Source of the DNA: Lachnospiraceae bacterium UBA4380
Lineage (GTDB): Bacteria; Bacillota; Clostridia; Lachnospirales; Lachnospiraceae
NCBI GenBank assembly: GCA_002390025.1
Contig: DGRU01000026.1
Coordinates: 4,682 to 37,761, forward strand
Direction of reading: 5' to 3'
DNA length: 33,080 nucleotides
Shown: in pieces, positions 23,825-31,770 of the stretch
How the letters are laid out: every line of letters begins with the position of its first letter
How positions within the stretch are numbered: position 1 is the stretch's first letter
Position numbers and translations under genes: made by a program
The notes under the pieces: generated by a model
Told to the model about the DNA's origin: nothing
Databases searched by the model: none
What the model saw: only the letters and a program-made list of their open reading frames with translations

Positions 23825-24685
23825 ATGGCATATTATGGAAAAAATCTCCGTATACTTGCCTTTTTTAATCTGCTGGTGGGAGCAGTCAGGGTTCTGAGTC
23901 TGATAACGAGCAGCGCCGACAGAACGGCAGGGGATATCGTTCTGGCCATGTTTCGCGTCGCGGCCATATTCCTGATGTATTTCCTTCTGATCATGGCGGC
24001 CAGGAAAACGCTCAGGCTCAGGGCCTCACTGATCATGGCCTATTTTGTGCTGTTCCTGAATTTGTGGATCTCTTTCAGCAGCAGAGCAGTCAAGACGGAT
24101 ACCTTTGTCAGTCTGGGACTCATGATCGTGGGGTTTTCGACCATCACGCTCCATCAGTATTACCGGGAGGAGAGACATTGGGAAAGCGTCCGCTCGCGCA
24201 CAGCGCAGACACTGGATCTGCGGGTGCCCGAAGCGTCACAGCTGTTCGATCCCCTGATCGTCGGCCCTCATCTTGAGATCAATACGGATATTGCGGACGC
24301 CGTCGAGCGTTTCGTGGTCTCCATGAAGGAGATGGCTCCCCTGGACCTGTGCATTTATTGCGGAGGCAGCATTTCCCATGCCATGCAGGAGACCGCGATC
24401 GAAGCCTTCCGGGAACATTTCAGCGATGAGGAGAGGAGACTGATCCGGGTGCTGCACAGCAGAAACCGCCGTTCCATGATCCTGTTCATCATTGCCATGA
24501 CTATCATGTTCACATGGACACCTCTCAACAATTCAATCGGATCCAGCGTGATCTGGACGGTTCTGGGCAATATGGGAGGATTTTTTCTCTGGGAGATCGG
24601 CAATACCCATTTCCGGCATGTGGAGGATTACCTGGAACTGGAACATGTGCTGATCTGTAAAGAGGCGGACATCACTTTCCTGTAA
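23825..24685 (+). CDS. Membrane protein of unknown function
   Basis: I do not recognise this 286-aa protein. Four hydrophobic segments occupy the N-terminal half (about 10-30, 42-62, 68-86, 95-112). A soluble stretch of about 110 residues follows, containing PLDLCIYCGGSISHAM and a charged FREHFSDEERRLIRVLHSRNRR segment. Two more transmembrane helices (about 209-225, 236-256) and a short charged tail (HVEDYLELEHVLICKEADITFL) end the protein. The soluble part probably lies in the cytosol. The ATG at 23825 is used because AAGGA sits 7 bases upstream. A further upstream start would run through the leader hairpins. It is followed by a terminator-like hairpin before sbcD, so it appears to be transcribed alone. 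Confidence 0.7.
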   Translation: MAYYGKNLRILAFFNLLVGAVRVLSLITSSADRTAGDIVLAMFRVAAIFLMYFLLIMAARKTLRLRASLIMAYFVLFLNLWISFSSRAVKTDTFVSLGLMIVGFSTITLHQYYREERHWESVRSRTAQTLDLRVPEASQLFDPLIVGPHLEINTDIADAVERFVVSMKEMAPLDLCIYCGGSISHAMQETAIEAFREHFSDEERRLIRVLHSRNRRSMILFIIAMTIMFTWTPLNNSIGSSVIWTVLGNMGGFFLWEIGNTHFRHVEDYLELEHVLICKEADITFL

Positions 24686-24715
24686 TGCATACAATATCTG
24701 GCGTTGATCGAAAGA

Positions 24716-24751
24716 GGATCCGGCTGCAGGAAATAGCGGGCAGCCGGGTCC
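24716..24751 (+). terminator. Hairpin between the membrane-protein gene and sbcD
   Basis: GGATCCGGCTGC (24716-24727) pairs with GCAGCCGGGTCC (24740-24751) over 12 bp with one G-U, followed by TGTTTATC. It is a probable terminator, close to the sbcD ribosome-binding site. Confidence 0.55.
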
Positions 24752-24780
24752 TGTTTATCATTTGGAGGTAAGGAGGCAGG

Positions 24781-26094
24781 ATGAAGTTTTTCCACCTTGC
24801 GGATCTGCATCTGGGGAAACGTGTCAACGGTTTTTCCATGATCGAGGATCAGAAATATATACTTGATAGAATCATTGAACTGGTACAGACACAAGAGCCG
24901 GACGCAGTGCTGATTGCCGGGGATATCTACGACAAGGCTATTCCCCCGGTCGAGGCGGTCAATCTGTTTGACGACTTCCTCTATGAACTTGTCCGAAGGG
25001 GGCTGCAGGTCTTTGTCATCAGCGGAAATCATGACTCTGCGGAGCGGATTTCCTACGGCGGACGGATCATGGACCGGAGCGGGATCCATATTTCTCCCCG
25101 CATCAGCGGCGGGGCGGCAGACGTCGGTGAAGAAGACGGGAAACCGGAAGGAATCGATGCAGAAAAGCCTGCTGAGGAGGAATCTGCTGAGGCGGAGCCT
25201 GCTGCAGAAAGGTCTGCTGTGGAGAAATCTGCTGAGGAGGAATCTGCTGTGGAGGAGTCAGCTGAGGAGGTTTCTGTCATCCAGCCCTTTGTTCTGCAGG
25301 ACGCCTATGGACCGGTCAATATTTACCTGTTTCCCTATATCCATCCCTCCGTTGTGCGGGCGGCCTATCCGGATGAGAAGGTCAACGACTGGACGCAGGC
25401 CATGGATGTCCTGATCAGAAAGGCCTGCATCGATCCGGAGGCCAGAAATATTGCCGTCGCCCACCAGTATGTGACTGCATCAGGGGTAAAGCCCGATGAG
25501 TGCGATTCCGAACTGAAGCATATAGGCGGTCTGGACAATGTGGAGGTCTCGGTATTTGAGGACTTTGACTATGTGGCCCTGGGGCATCTGCACGGACCTC
25601 AGAGGGTCGGCCGCGATACGGTGCGCTACGCGGGATCGCCCCTCAAATATTCCTTCTCGGAGGAGAATCACAAAAAGGGCGTCACCGTGGTGGAAATCCG
25701 GGAAAAAGGATGCGTGGAGATCTCCAGGCTTGCGCTGACGCCCCTGCGGGACCTCAGGACCGTCAGGGGAACCTTTGAGGAACTGATGTCCGCCGGGACG
25801 ACCGCATCTCTTGTGCAGGAGGATTATTACAGGGTGATTCTGACGGATGAAAACGATGTTGACCAGGCTCTGTCGAGGCTGCGGGCCCGTTTTTATCACA
25901 ATCTCATGGAACTGCGTTACGACAATACCCGGACCAGGTCCCGGAATGTGATCGAGACAGAGGAAGAGGCCCTGGAGAAAGAGCCTGTCGAGGTTCTGCA
26001 GGAGCTGTATCTGCTCCAGAACGGGCTTGCCATGAATGAATTTCAGACAGAACTTGCTGCAAAGCTGATCGAGGAGATCTGGAATACGATCTGA
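24781..26094 (+). CDS. sbcD: Nuclease SbcCD subunit D
   Basis: SbcD is the Mre11-like metallophosphoesterase of the SbcCD complex, which opens hairpins and processes DNA ends. Metal-binding motifs are all present: D8-x-H10 in HLADLHLG, GDIYDK, GNHD, the His of VAHQY and the GHLHG motif. The C-terminal ~120 residues form the capping/SbcC-contact region. At 437 aa it is longer than usual, because residues 113-163 hold an acidic insert after the GNHD motif that ends in seven pentapeptides (ESAEE-like). The start has GGAGGTAAGGAGG upstream. sbcC follows after 124 bp. Confidence 0.94.
   Translation: MKFFHLADLHLGKRVNGFSMIEDQKYILDRIIELVQTQEPDAVLIAGDIYDKAIPPVEAVNLFDDFLYELVRRGLQVFVISGNHDSAERISYGGRIMDRSGIHISPRISGGAADVGEEDGKPEGIDAEKPAEEESAEAEPAAERSAVEKSAEEESAVEESAEEVSVIQPFVLQDAYGPVNIYLFPYIHPSVVRAAYPDEKVNDWTQAMDVLIRKACIDPEARNIAVAHQYVTASGVKPDECDSELKHIGGLDNVEVSVFEDFDYVALGHLHGPQRVGRDTVRYAGSPLKYSFSEENHKKGVTVVEIREKGCVEISRLALTPLRDLRTVRGTFEELMSAGTTASLVQEDYYRVILTDENDVDQALSRLRARFYHNLMELRYDNTRTRSRNVIETEEEALEKEPVEVLQELYLLQNGLAMNEFQTELAAKLIEEIWNTI
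25165..25269 (+). repeat. Seven 15-bp units encoding pentapeptides inside sbcD
   Basis: Seven in-frame units close to GAATCTGCTGAGGAG encode (E/K/R)-(S/P)-A-x-(E/A), residues 129-163. The repeat lies between two conserved catalytic motifs but presumably in a surface loop. Confidence 0.9.
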
Positions 26095-26114
26095 AACTGT
26101 GTGATCTGTACAGG

Positions 26115-26139
26115 CCCGCCTCAAACGCGGGGCGTTTTT
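26115..26139 (+). terminator. Weak terminator between sbcD and sbcC
   Basis: CCCGC and GCGGG (or CGCC and GGCG) can pair around a short loop and are followed by TTTTT at 26135-26139. The stem is short, so partial read-through into sbcC is likely. Confidence 0.4.
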
Positions 26140-26218
26140 CGCAGATTACTGTAGGTGCCCTCGACAGGATGTGCACAGAAATGAGAATGTTCTTTTCTTT
26201 ACAGGAGAAGATTGTACT

Positions 26219-29200
26219 ATGAGACCTTTGCAACTGGAGATGTCCGCCTTCGGACCTTATGCGGGCAGAGAATTGATAGATTTTGAAAAACTCGGCACAG
26301 AGGGACTGTATCTGATCACCGGAGATACCGGCGCCGGAAAGACGACGATTTTTGACGCCATCCGCTTTGCCCTCTACGGCGTGGCCAGCAGCAGGAACAG
26401 GGATAAGTCCATGCTCCGGTCCCAGTATGCTCTGCCGGAGACGGAAACCTATGTCCGCCTGGTCTTTTCCTGCAACGGAAAGGAATACACGGTCACAAGA
26501 AATCCCGAGTACAAAAGGCCGTCCAAAAGAACGCCTGGGAAAATGGTCTCCAGGCCTGCCTTTGCGGAGCTGACTTACCCGGACGGCAGCCGTAAGACCC
26601 GCGACCAGGTCGTTACGGAAGCGGTGACGGACCTTCTGGGGATCGATAAGGAACAGTTTGCCCAGATCTCCATGATCGCGCAGGGGGATTTTTTGCGGCT
26701 GCTGCTGTCAAATACCCAGACCCGCAAAGATATTCTGAGCAAGATTTTTCACACTGAAAAATACCGTGAACTGGAGGAGAGACTCAGGGCAGAGGAGAAA
26801 AAGTCCAATAACCTGCTGACTGCCCTGCGGCAGAACTGCCGCTTTGATATCGAGAATGTAGACCCTTCCGGCAGCCGGGAGACTGCGGCTGTGTGGGAGA
26901 GTGAAGTCATCAGTGGCCGCAAATCTGCCGAGGAGATCATTGTACTGATCGAAAAACTGCTCCAGGCGGACAAAGAGGCCGGGGAGCAGGCGGATCAGGA
27001 GAGGAAAGTGCTCGCCGCCGGGCGGGACCTTCTGGTCAAAAGGATCGATGCGGCCGTGAAGATCGAGAATAAGCAGGCCCGGAAAAAAGAACTGGAAGAG
27101 AATCTGGCCAAAGAGAAGGAAAAGGAACAGACAAAGGCGCAGGCTCTTGAAAAGGCAAAAGAGGCAGAGCCGGAGGCCGTCCGCCTGCGGGAAGCTGCCG
27201 CAATCGAAAAAAACCTCTTCCCTGAATATGACCGGCTTGCGGATTTTCTGCACAAGAGCGAGGTATCCGCCGAAAGGCACAGGTCTCTTCTGGAATCTCT
27301 GGAAATCCAGGACGGCCGCAAGAGGCGGCAGGAAGAGACCCTGACAATCCAGAAAGAGGAACATAGTTCCCTGGAGAAGGCGGGGGAGGAACTTGTCCTG
27401 GCAAAGGAAGAGGAGGGGCGCCTGCAGCAGAAAATCCTGCAGATCTCAAAACTCCTGGATGCCGTCGGCGACGCAGAACAGGCGGACCTCAGAGCCGAAA
27501 AGGAGGAAATCCTGGAGTACGGCAAAAAGCAGGAGCTTGTCCGCTTTCATGAGGCGTCCGAAGCGCTCGCAGAGGAACTTCACGCCCTTGCGGACACAGA
27601 CCTCGCGCTGGCAGGCAGGAGACAGGACAAAAAAGACGCCCTGGCCAGACAGGCTGATCTCGAGGAACTGCAGGCGGCCCTACTGGAGGAGGAGAAGCTC
27701 CGTGCAGAGGCGCAAAAGCTTGCGGGGGAAAAGGCGTCCCTGGCAGAGCAGCTCATAGAAGTCAGAAAAGAGATCGACGGACTCGGCCGCAGGATCGAAG
27801 AGAGAAGATCTGCCGAGGCAGACCTGGAAAAGGCGGAAAACAGGATCCGCAGGATCACTGAGCGCGCAGCCCTGCTGGAGGATCTGCGGCGGGATGAGGA
27901 GAAACTGGCGGCAGAAGAGACCAGGCTGACAAAACTCCTGGCAGTCCGGGCGGTAAAGATAGAGAATGCTTCCCGGTCTTCCGCCACTGCCGACGCTGTT
28001 TTCCAGAGCTTTCTGCAGGGGCAGGCAGCTTTTCTGGCAGAGCGGCTCGAAAACGACCAGCCCTGCCCGGTCTGCGGCTCCCTCCATCATCCCGCACCCT
28101 GTAAAGCCGGGGCTGAAACGCCCACCCGCCAGGAGGTAGACCTGGCGGCTGACCGCCGGGACCGGGACAAAGAGGCCTACAATAAGGCGGATAAAGACTG
28201 TGAAACACAGACCCAGAAGATCAGACTCCTCTCGGACCAGATTGAAAGCAAATCCGCAAAACTGTCCGGGAAAGAAGGAGAACGCTTAGAAACAGGCGCT
28301 CTGGCGGCGCTCAATGAAGCGGCGCGCCTGGAGGCCGAAGGGTGGAAAAAAGACGCCCTCAAAGCGCTTGAGGATCGACAGAAGTATCAGAGCGCTCTCA
28401 CAGAGGCTGAGCGCAGGCTGCAGGGCATGAACGAACGCTTTCTGAAGACAGGAAGCAGGGCGGCCGCCGCAGAACAGGCCGCCCTGTCCAGGAAGATGCA
28501 GTGCCGGAAGACGGCCCGCGCCCTCTGGACCGGAGGGACAGAAGGGGAGGATGCTGACAAAGACGCACTGATGAACCTCTCTCTTCTCGACAAGGAGATC
28601 CGTAAGGCGGCGGGCACAGCGGCGCAGGCGGAGGAGGAGATTGGTGTTCTGCTTGCAAAATCTCGCCGCAAGGCCGCCCTTACACAGGAGATTCCCGCCC
28701 GGGAAGAAAAAGAGAAGAAACTGGAGGAGGAGCTTTCCCGCCTCCACAAAAGCGCAGCTTCTGCCGGGGCTTCCGCCAGAGAAAAATGGGGATTTGTCCG
28801 CTCGGGCGCAGCTTCTGCTGTAATAATTGAAAAGACGGAGGAAGAGGACTACAAAACAGTTGTCAGGCAAAAGGCCCTCCTGGCCAAAGAGACCCTGGAC
28901 CAGCAGGCCGGGGCCTGCAGGGAGAGGATCCTGGACCGGGAGAAAAAGGTGAAACGCAGACAATTTCTGGCAGAGGACAATGCAAAACTGGAATCTGCCA
29001 TTGAAAAGCTGCGGCAGCAGATAGACGAGATCTCCAGGGCCGTCAGTGTAGAGAAACAAAAACACCGGGGATTTGAGGAGACCATAGAAAACCTGAAAAA
29101 AAACCTGCATTATGAGAATAGAGAGAAGGCGGAGCAGGCCGTCAGAAAAATGGAAGAGGAGGCAGGGGCGATCACACAGGCAGTCGATCAGGCGCAGAAT

Positions 29201-30007
29201 ACCCTGCGGACCACCAGGGACTTGATCGTCGATCTGACTGCCAGGCACAGTGCCCTGGCGGAAGAGATTGCCGCATCGCCTGTCTTTGACAAGGCGGCGG
29301 ACCAGTCTGCCCTGGACCAGCTGGAAGAGCGAAGGGCAGAGAATGAAAACAGGATCAGGACCATCTACGCCAGGATTACCCTCAACAGCGGGGCTCTGCA
29401 AAATCTGCGGGAACACAGCGTCCGGCTGATCGAAGCGGAAAAGCGCCACAGAGAGATCAAGGCCCTCTCGGATACAGCGTCCGGCAGCACCGGCTTAAAA
29501 TCCAGGATCGAACTGGAGACTTATGTCCAGATGGCCTTTTTTGACAGGATTATCCGACGCGCCAACAAGCGCTTTGCCATCATGTCCTCCAATCAGTACG
29601 AGCTGCACAGAAGCGACGCCGTCGCCGCCGATGGACGCAGCCAGACGGGACTGGATCTGGAGGTGATTGACCACTACAACAATACCCGCAGAAGCGTAAA
29701 ATCCCTGTCGGGGGGAGAGTCCTTTATGGCTTCCCTCTCTCTGGCTATCGGACTCTCTGACGAGATCCAGTCTCATACGGGAGGAATCCGGCTGGACACC
29801 ATGTTTGTGGACGAAGGCTTTGGCTCGCTCGATCAGGATACCCTGGACCAGGCCATGAATTCCATGCAGGATCTCACCGAGGGAGGAGAGCGGCTGGTAG
29901 GGATCATCTCCCATGTCAGCGAACTCAAGACCAGGATCGGCAGGCAGATCGTCGTCACAAAGACACGCGACCAGGGCAGCCGGACCAAAGTGCAGCTGAA
30001 TGACTGA
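26219..30007 (+). CDS. sbcC: Nuclease SbcCD subunit C (Rad50-like ATPase)
   Basis: SbcC is the SMC/Rad50-like ATPase partner of SbcD. The 1262-aa protein has Walker A GDTGAGKT at 35-42 and the Q-loop region ISMIAQGDFLRLLLSNTQTRKDILSKIFHTEKY. Long Glu/Lys/Ala-rich coiled coils (about 180-600 and 650-1090) are hinged by the zinc-hook CPVC (Cys616, Cys619). The C-terminal ATPase half has signature LSGGES (1163-1168) and Walker B LDTMFVDEGFGSLD. ATG 26219 is used because AGGAGAAG is 9 bases upstream and the protein then begins MRPLQLEMSAFGPY as relatives do. Together with SbcD it would cleave the kind of long palindromes found elsewhere in this window. Confidence 0.95.
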   Translation: MRPLQLEMSAFGPYAGRELIDFEKLGTEGLYLITGDTGAGKTTIFDAIRFALYGVASSRNRDKSMLRSQYALPETETYVRLVFSCNGKEYTVTRNPEYKRPSKRTPGKMVSRPAFAELTYPDGSRKTRDQVVTEAVTDLLGIDKEQFAQISMIAQGDFLRLLLSNTQTRKDILSKIFHTEKYRELEERLRAEEKKSNNLLTALRQNCRFDIENVDPSGSRETAAVWESEVISGRKSAEEIIVLIEKLLQADKEAGEQADQERKVLAAGRDLLVKRIDAAVKIENKQARKKELEENLAKEKEKEQTKAQALEKAKEAEPEAVRLREAAAIEKNLFPEYDRLADFLHKSEVSAERHRSLLESLEIQDGRKRRQEETLTIQKEEHSSLEKAGEELVLAKEEEGRLQQKILQISKLLDAVGDAEQADLRAEKEEILEYGKKQELVRFHEASEALAEELHALADTDLALAGRRQDKKDALARQADLEELQAALLEEEKLRAEAQKLAGEKASLAEQLIEVRKEIDGLGRRIEERRSAEADLEKAENRIRRITERAALLEDLRRDEEKLAAEETRLTKLLAVRAVKIENASRSSATADAVFQSFLQGQAAFLAERLENDQPCPVCGSLHHPAPCKAGAETPTRQEVDLAADRRDRDKEAYNKADKDCETQTQKIRLLSDQIESKSAKLSGKEGERLETGALAALNEAARLEAEGWKKDALKALEDRQKYQSALTEAERRLQGMNERFLKTGSRAAAAEQAALSRKMQCRKTARALWTGGTEGEDADKDALMNLSLLDKEIRKAAGTAAQAEEEIGVLLAKSRRKAALTQEIPAREEKEKKLEEELSRLHKSAASAGASAREKWGFVRSGAASAVIIEKTEEEDYKTVVRQKALLAKETLDQQAGACRERILDREKKVKRRQFLAEDNAKLESAIEKLRQQIDEISRAVSVEKQKHRGFEETIENLKKNLHYENREKAEQAVRKMEEEAGAITQAVDQAQNTLRTTRDLIVDLTARHSALAEEIAASPVFDKAADQSALDQLEERRAENENRIRTIYARITLNSGALQNLREHSVRLIEAEKRHREIKALSDTASGSTGLKSRIELETYVQMAFFDRIIRRANKRFAIMSSNQYELHRSDAVAADGRSQTGLDLEVIDHYNNTRRSVKSLSGGESFMASLSLAIGLSDEIQSHTGGIRLDTMFVDEGFGSLDQDTLDQAMNSMQDLTEGGERLVGIISHVSELKTRIGRQIVVTKTRDQGSRTKVQLND

Positions 30008-30012
30008 AGAAC

Positions 30013-30053
30013 GTTACATATACACGCCCTTCGAGGGGGCGTGTATATGTAAC
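30013..30053. repeat. Palindrome after sbcC
   Basis: A perfect 17-bp stem starts 6 bases after the sbcC stop: GTTACATATACACGCCC (30013-30029) with its complement at 30037-30053. The 7-base loop is TTCGAGG. Ends (GTTAC/GTAAC), core (CACGCCC/GGGCGTG) and a TCGAG loop match the last hairpin of the element after dapB (5730-5767). No U-run follows. It is either a dispersed palindrome or an unusual terminator. Confidence 0.75.
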
Positions 30054-30055
30054 AC

Positions 30056-30099
30056 AACGAACTGATAACGAACTGATAACGAACTGATAACCAACTAAT
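30056..30099. repeat. 11-bp tandem repeat (x4)
   Basis: AACGAACTGAT is repeated three times exactly (30056-30088) and once as AACCAACTAAT (30089-30099), just after the palindrome. Nothing else is visible before the mrp promoter region. Confidence 0.9.
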
Positions 30100-30125
30100 A
30101 ACGGCTATCCTTTTTTATGCATTTC

Positions 30126-30154
30126 TTGACATTAATGCGTGTACATGGGAAAAT
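30126..30154 (+). promoter_or_regulatory. Candidate mrp operon promoter
   Basis: TTGACA (30126-30131) is 17 bp from GAAAAT (30149-30154). A TAATATA overlaps just downstream. The -35 is perfect and the -10 is weak. Confidence 0.4.
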
Positions 30155-30199
30155 AATATAGTAAATTTGCACAGTCTAAACTGCTTTGGGGAGGAGACC

Positions 30200-30652
30200 A
30201 TGTGGCTGTTTCTTTTTGCACTGTGGATCGTTTTAAATGGTCGGGTCACGGTTGAACTTGTGATCTTCGGCGTGGTGATTGCGAGTGCGGTCACTTTTTT
30301 TGCAAACCGGATAATCGGATATTCGTCTTCGATCGAAAGACGTCTGATTCGAAACTTTCCGGTTTTTTTGATATATATAGTGAATCTGATCTGGGAGATA
30401 ATCGTATCCGCATTTAAAATGTGCGATATGGTCTACAGCGCCAAGGCTCCTGAACCCGTGATCATCGAATTCCACTCCGGATTCCAGACCCAGCTGCAGA
30501 ATGTTCTTCTGGCAAATTCCATAACCCTGACCCCCGGAACGATCACTTTGTTCCAGGAGGGCGATCACTTCGTGGTCCACTGCCTGAGGGGGGAATTCGG
30601 AGAAGGGATTGAAGAATCCTCCTTCGTGAAGCTTCTGCGGAAAATCAAATGA
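30200..30652 (+). CDS. mrpE: Mrp/Mbh antiporter subunit E
   Basis: This 150-aa membrane protein is of the MrpE/MnhE/MbhA family, a subunit of multisubunit cation/proton antiporters. An N-terminal pair of transmembrane helices (WLFLFALWIVLNG...VELVIFGVVIASAVTFF) is followed by a third (FPVFLIYIVNLIWEIIVSAF). The family's soluble C-terminal domain follows, with LANSITLTPGTITLFQEGDHFVVHCL. ATG 30200 is chosen for the GGGAGGAG 4 bases upstream and because the protein then begins with the usual hydrophobic MWLF. It is first gene of the operon, with mrpF 52 bp downstream. Confidence 0.92.
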   Translation: MWLFLFALWIVLNGRVTVELVIFGVVIASAVTFFANRIIGYSSSIERRLIRNFPVFLIYIVNLIWEIIVSAFKMCDMVYSAKAPEPVIIEFHSGFQTQLQNVLLANSITLTPGTITLFQEGDHFVVHCLRGEFGEGIEESSFVKLLRKIK

Positions 30653-30704
30653 AGCTTGTGCGAAAAGGCCTTTCGGGGGAAATGTTTGAGGAGGAAGAGA
30701 AAGA

Positions 30705-31079
30705 ATGAGTATTGAGAATGCCTACAGGATCCTGTTCCTGACAGCGCTGATCTGGTTCAGCTTTCTGCTGCTGATCACTTTGATCCGCGCTATTATCGGT
30801 CCCAGAGTCACCGACCGCATCCTGTCCATCAATATGATCTGCACAATGGTCATTGCCTGCACCTGTATTCTGGCCTATCTTCTGAATGAGAGCTACCTGT
30901 TCGACGTAGCTCTGCTCTATGCCATGATCAGCTTTATCACGGTACTGATCCTGAGTGCGACCTATATACCCAAAAATCCCACGCGGAGTAAGTTTGCCCC
31001 TGACAGGGGATCCGCGGCCGCGGCGGCTGCAGAAGGCGCAGCAGAGGCAGCAAAAGGAGAGAAGGGAGCGGAAAAATGA
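30705..31079 (+). CDS. mrpF: Mrp/Mbh antiporter subunit F
   Basis: This 124-aa, three-helix membrane subunit (MrpF/MnhF/MbhB) has helices at about 8-27, 38-58 and 65-86. The conserved GPRVTDRILSINMI loop lies between the first two. The first ~92 residues match the family length. The remaining tail (about 93-124) is a polar, Ala-rich extension (SAAAAAAEGAAEAAKGEKGAEK) not needed by the family. The start has GAGGAGGAAG upstream. The stop overlaps the mrpG start in an ATGA (31076-31079), so translation is coupled. Confidence 0.92.
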   Translation: MSIENAYRILFLTALIWFSFLLLITLIRAIIGPRVTDRILSINMICTMVIACTCILAYLLNESYLFDVALLYAMISFITVLILSATYIPKNPTRSKFAPDRGSAAAAAAEGAAEAAKGEKGAEK

Positions 31080-31426
31080 TCTTTGCATGGATTCGATTTG
31101 GACTTTGTGCGCTCTGCCTGATCACGGCCATGGTCTGCTTTACGGCGGCCGTGCTGGGAGCCAACCGCTTCGGCTTTATCATGAACCGCGTGCACGCCGG
31201 CGGCGTCGGGGATACGCTTGGACTGTTCCTGGTGGCCCTTTCCATCCTTCTGGGCGACGGATTTCACATGGGAGAGCTCAAGCTGGGCTTTATTATCATC
31301 TTCATGTGGTTTACATCCCCCGTTTCTTCACACGTGCTGATCCAGGTTGAATATTTTACCAATCCGCACCTGTATGACCATGTGAAAAGAGAAATCCCGG
31401 AGATGGAGACGGAGGAAGAAAAATGA
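31076..31426 (+). CDS. mrpG: Mrp/Mbh antiporter subunit G
   Basis: This 116-aa three-helix subunit is of the MrpG/MnhG/MbhC family. Signatures are the first helix with FTAAVLGANRFGFIMNRVHAGGVGDTLGLFLV and the last helix ending MWFTSPVSSHVLIQ, followed by a short acidic tail (ETEEEK). It overlaps mrpF by 4 bp and the next gene by 4 bp (ATGA at 31423-31426). Confidence 0.93.
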   Translation: MIFAWIRFGLCALCLITAMVCFTAAVLGANRFGFIMNRVHAGGVGDTLGLFLVALSILLGDGFHMGELKLGFIIIFMWFTSPVSSHVLIQVEYFTNPHLYDHVKREIPEMETEEEK

Positions 31427-31770
31427 GTCTGATCTTTATATTCAGAACAATGCTTCTAATACTGCTGATCATCTGCGCTGTGGCGGTCAACCTCAACAGG
31501 AACCTGCTGCAGGCGGTGATCATCTTCATGGCCTACAGTCTCATCATGTGCGTCGTGTGGATCCTGCTCGAATCGCCGGATCTGACGATCACGGAGGCGG
31601 CTGTCGGAGCGGGCATCAGCGGCACCCTGTTCCTGATGACGCTGAAAAAGATCCGCATTGAGGATGCGGGAGAGAACATTGACGAGCATACCGGAATGAT
31701 CCAGTCGGAAGACCGGGACAAGAAAGACAGGGAGGCGATCGGGCATGAAGCTGAGAGAATGGAAAAATAA
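31423..31770 (+). CDS. MbhD-like (DUF4040) antiporter subunit
   Basis: This is a small (115-aa) membrane protein of the DUF4040/MbhD type. Three helices (about 3-20, 25-48 and 55-75) with SPDLTITEAAVGAGISGTLFLMTLKKI are diagnostic. In Bacillus-type Mrp systems this segment is fused to the C-terminus of the large MrpA. Here, as in archaeal Mbh hydrogenases, it is a separate gene. A charged C-terminal tail (about 80-115) is rich in Glu/Asp/Lys. It overlaps mrpG by 4 bp and the next gene by 26 bp. Confidence 0.88.
   Translation: MSLIFIFRTMLLILLIICAVAVNLNRNLLQAVIIFMAYSLIMCVVWILLESPDLTITEAAVGAGISGTLFLMTLKKIRIEDAGENIDEHTGMIQSEDRDKKDREAIGHEAERMEK

Noticed and set aside
30056-30110. CRISPR-like array after sbcC
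   Set aside because: The 11-bp units are contiguous with no spacers and no cas genes are present; this is a simple tandem repeat.
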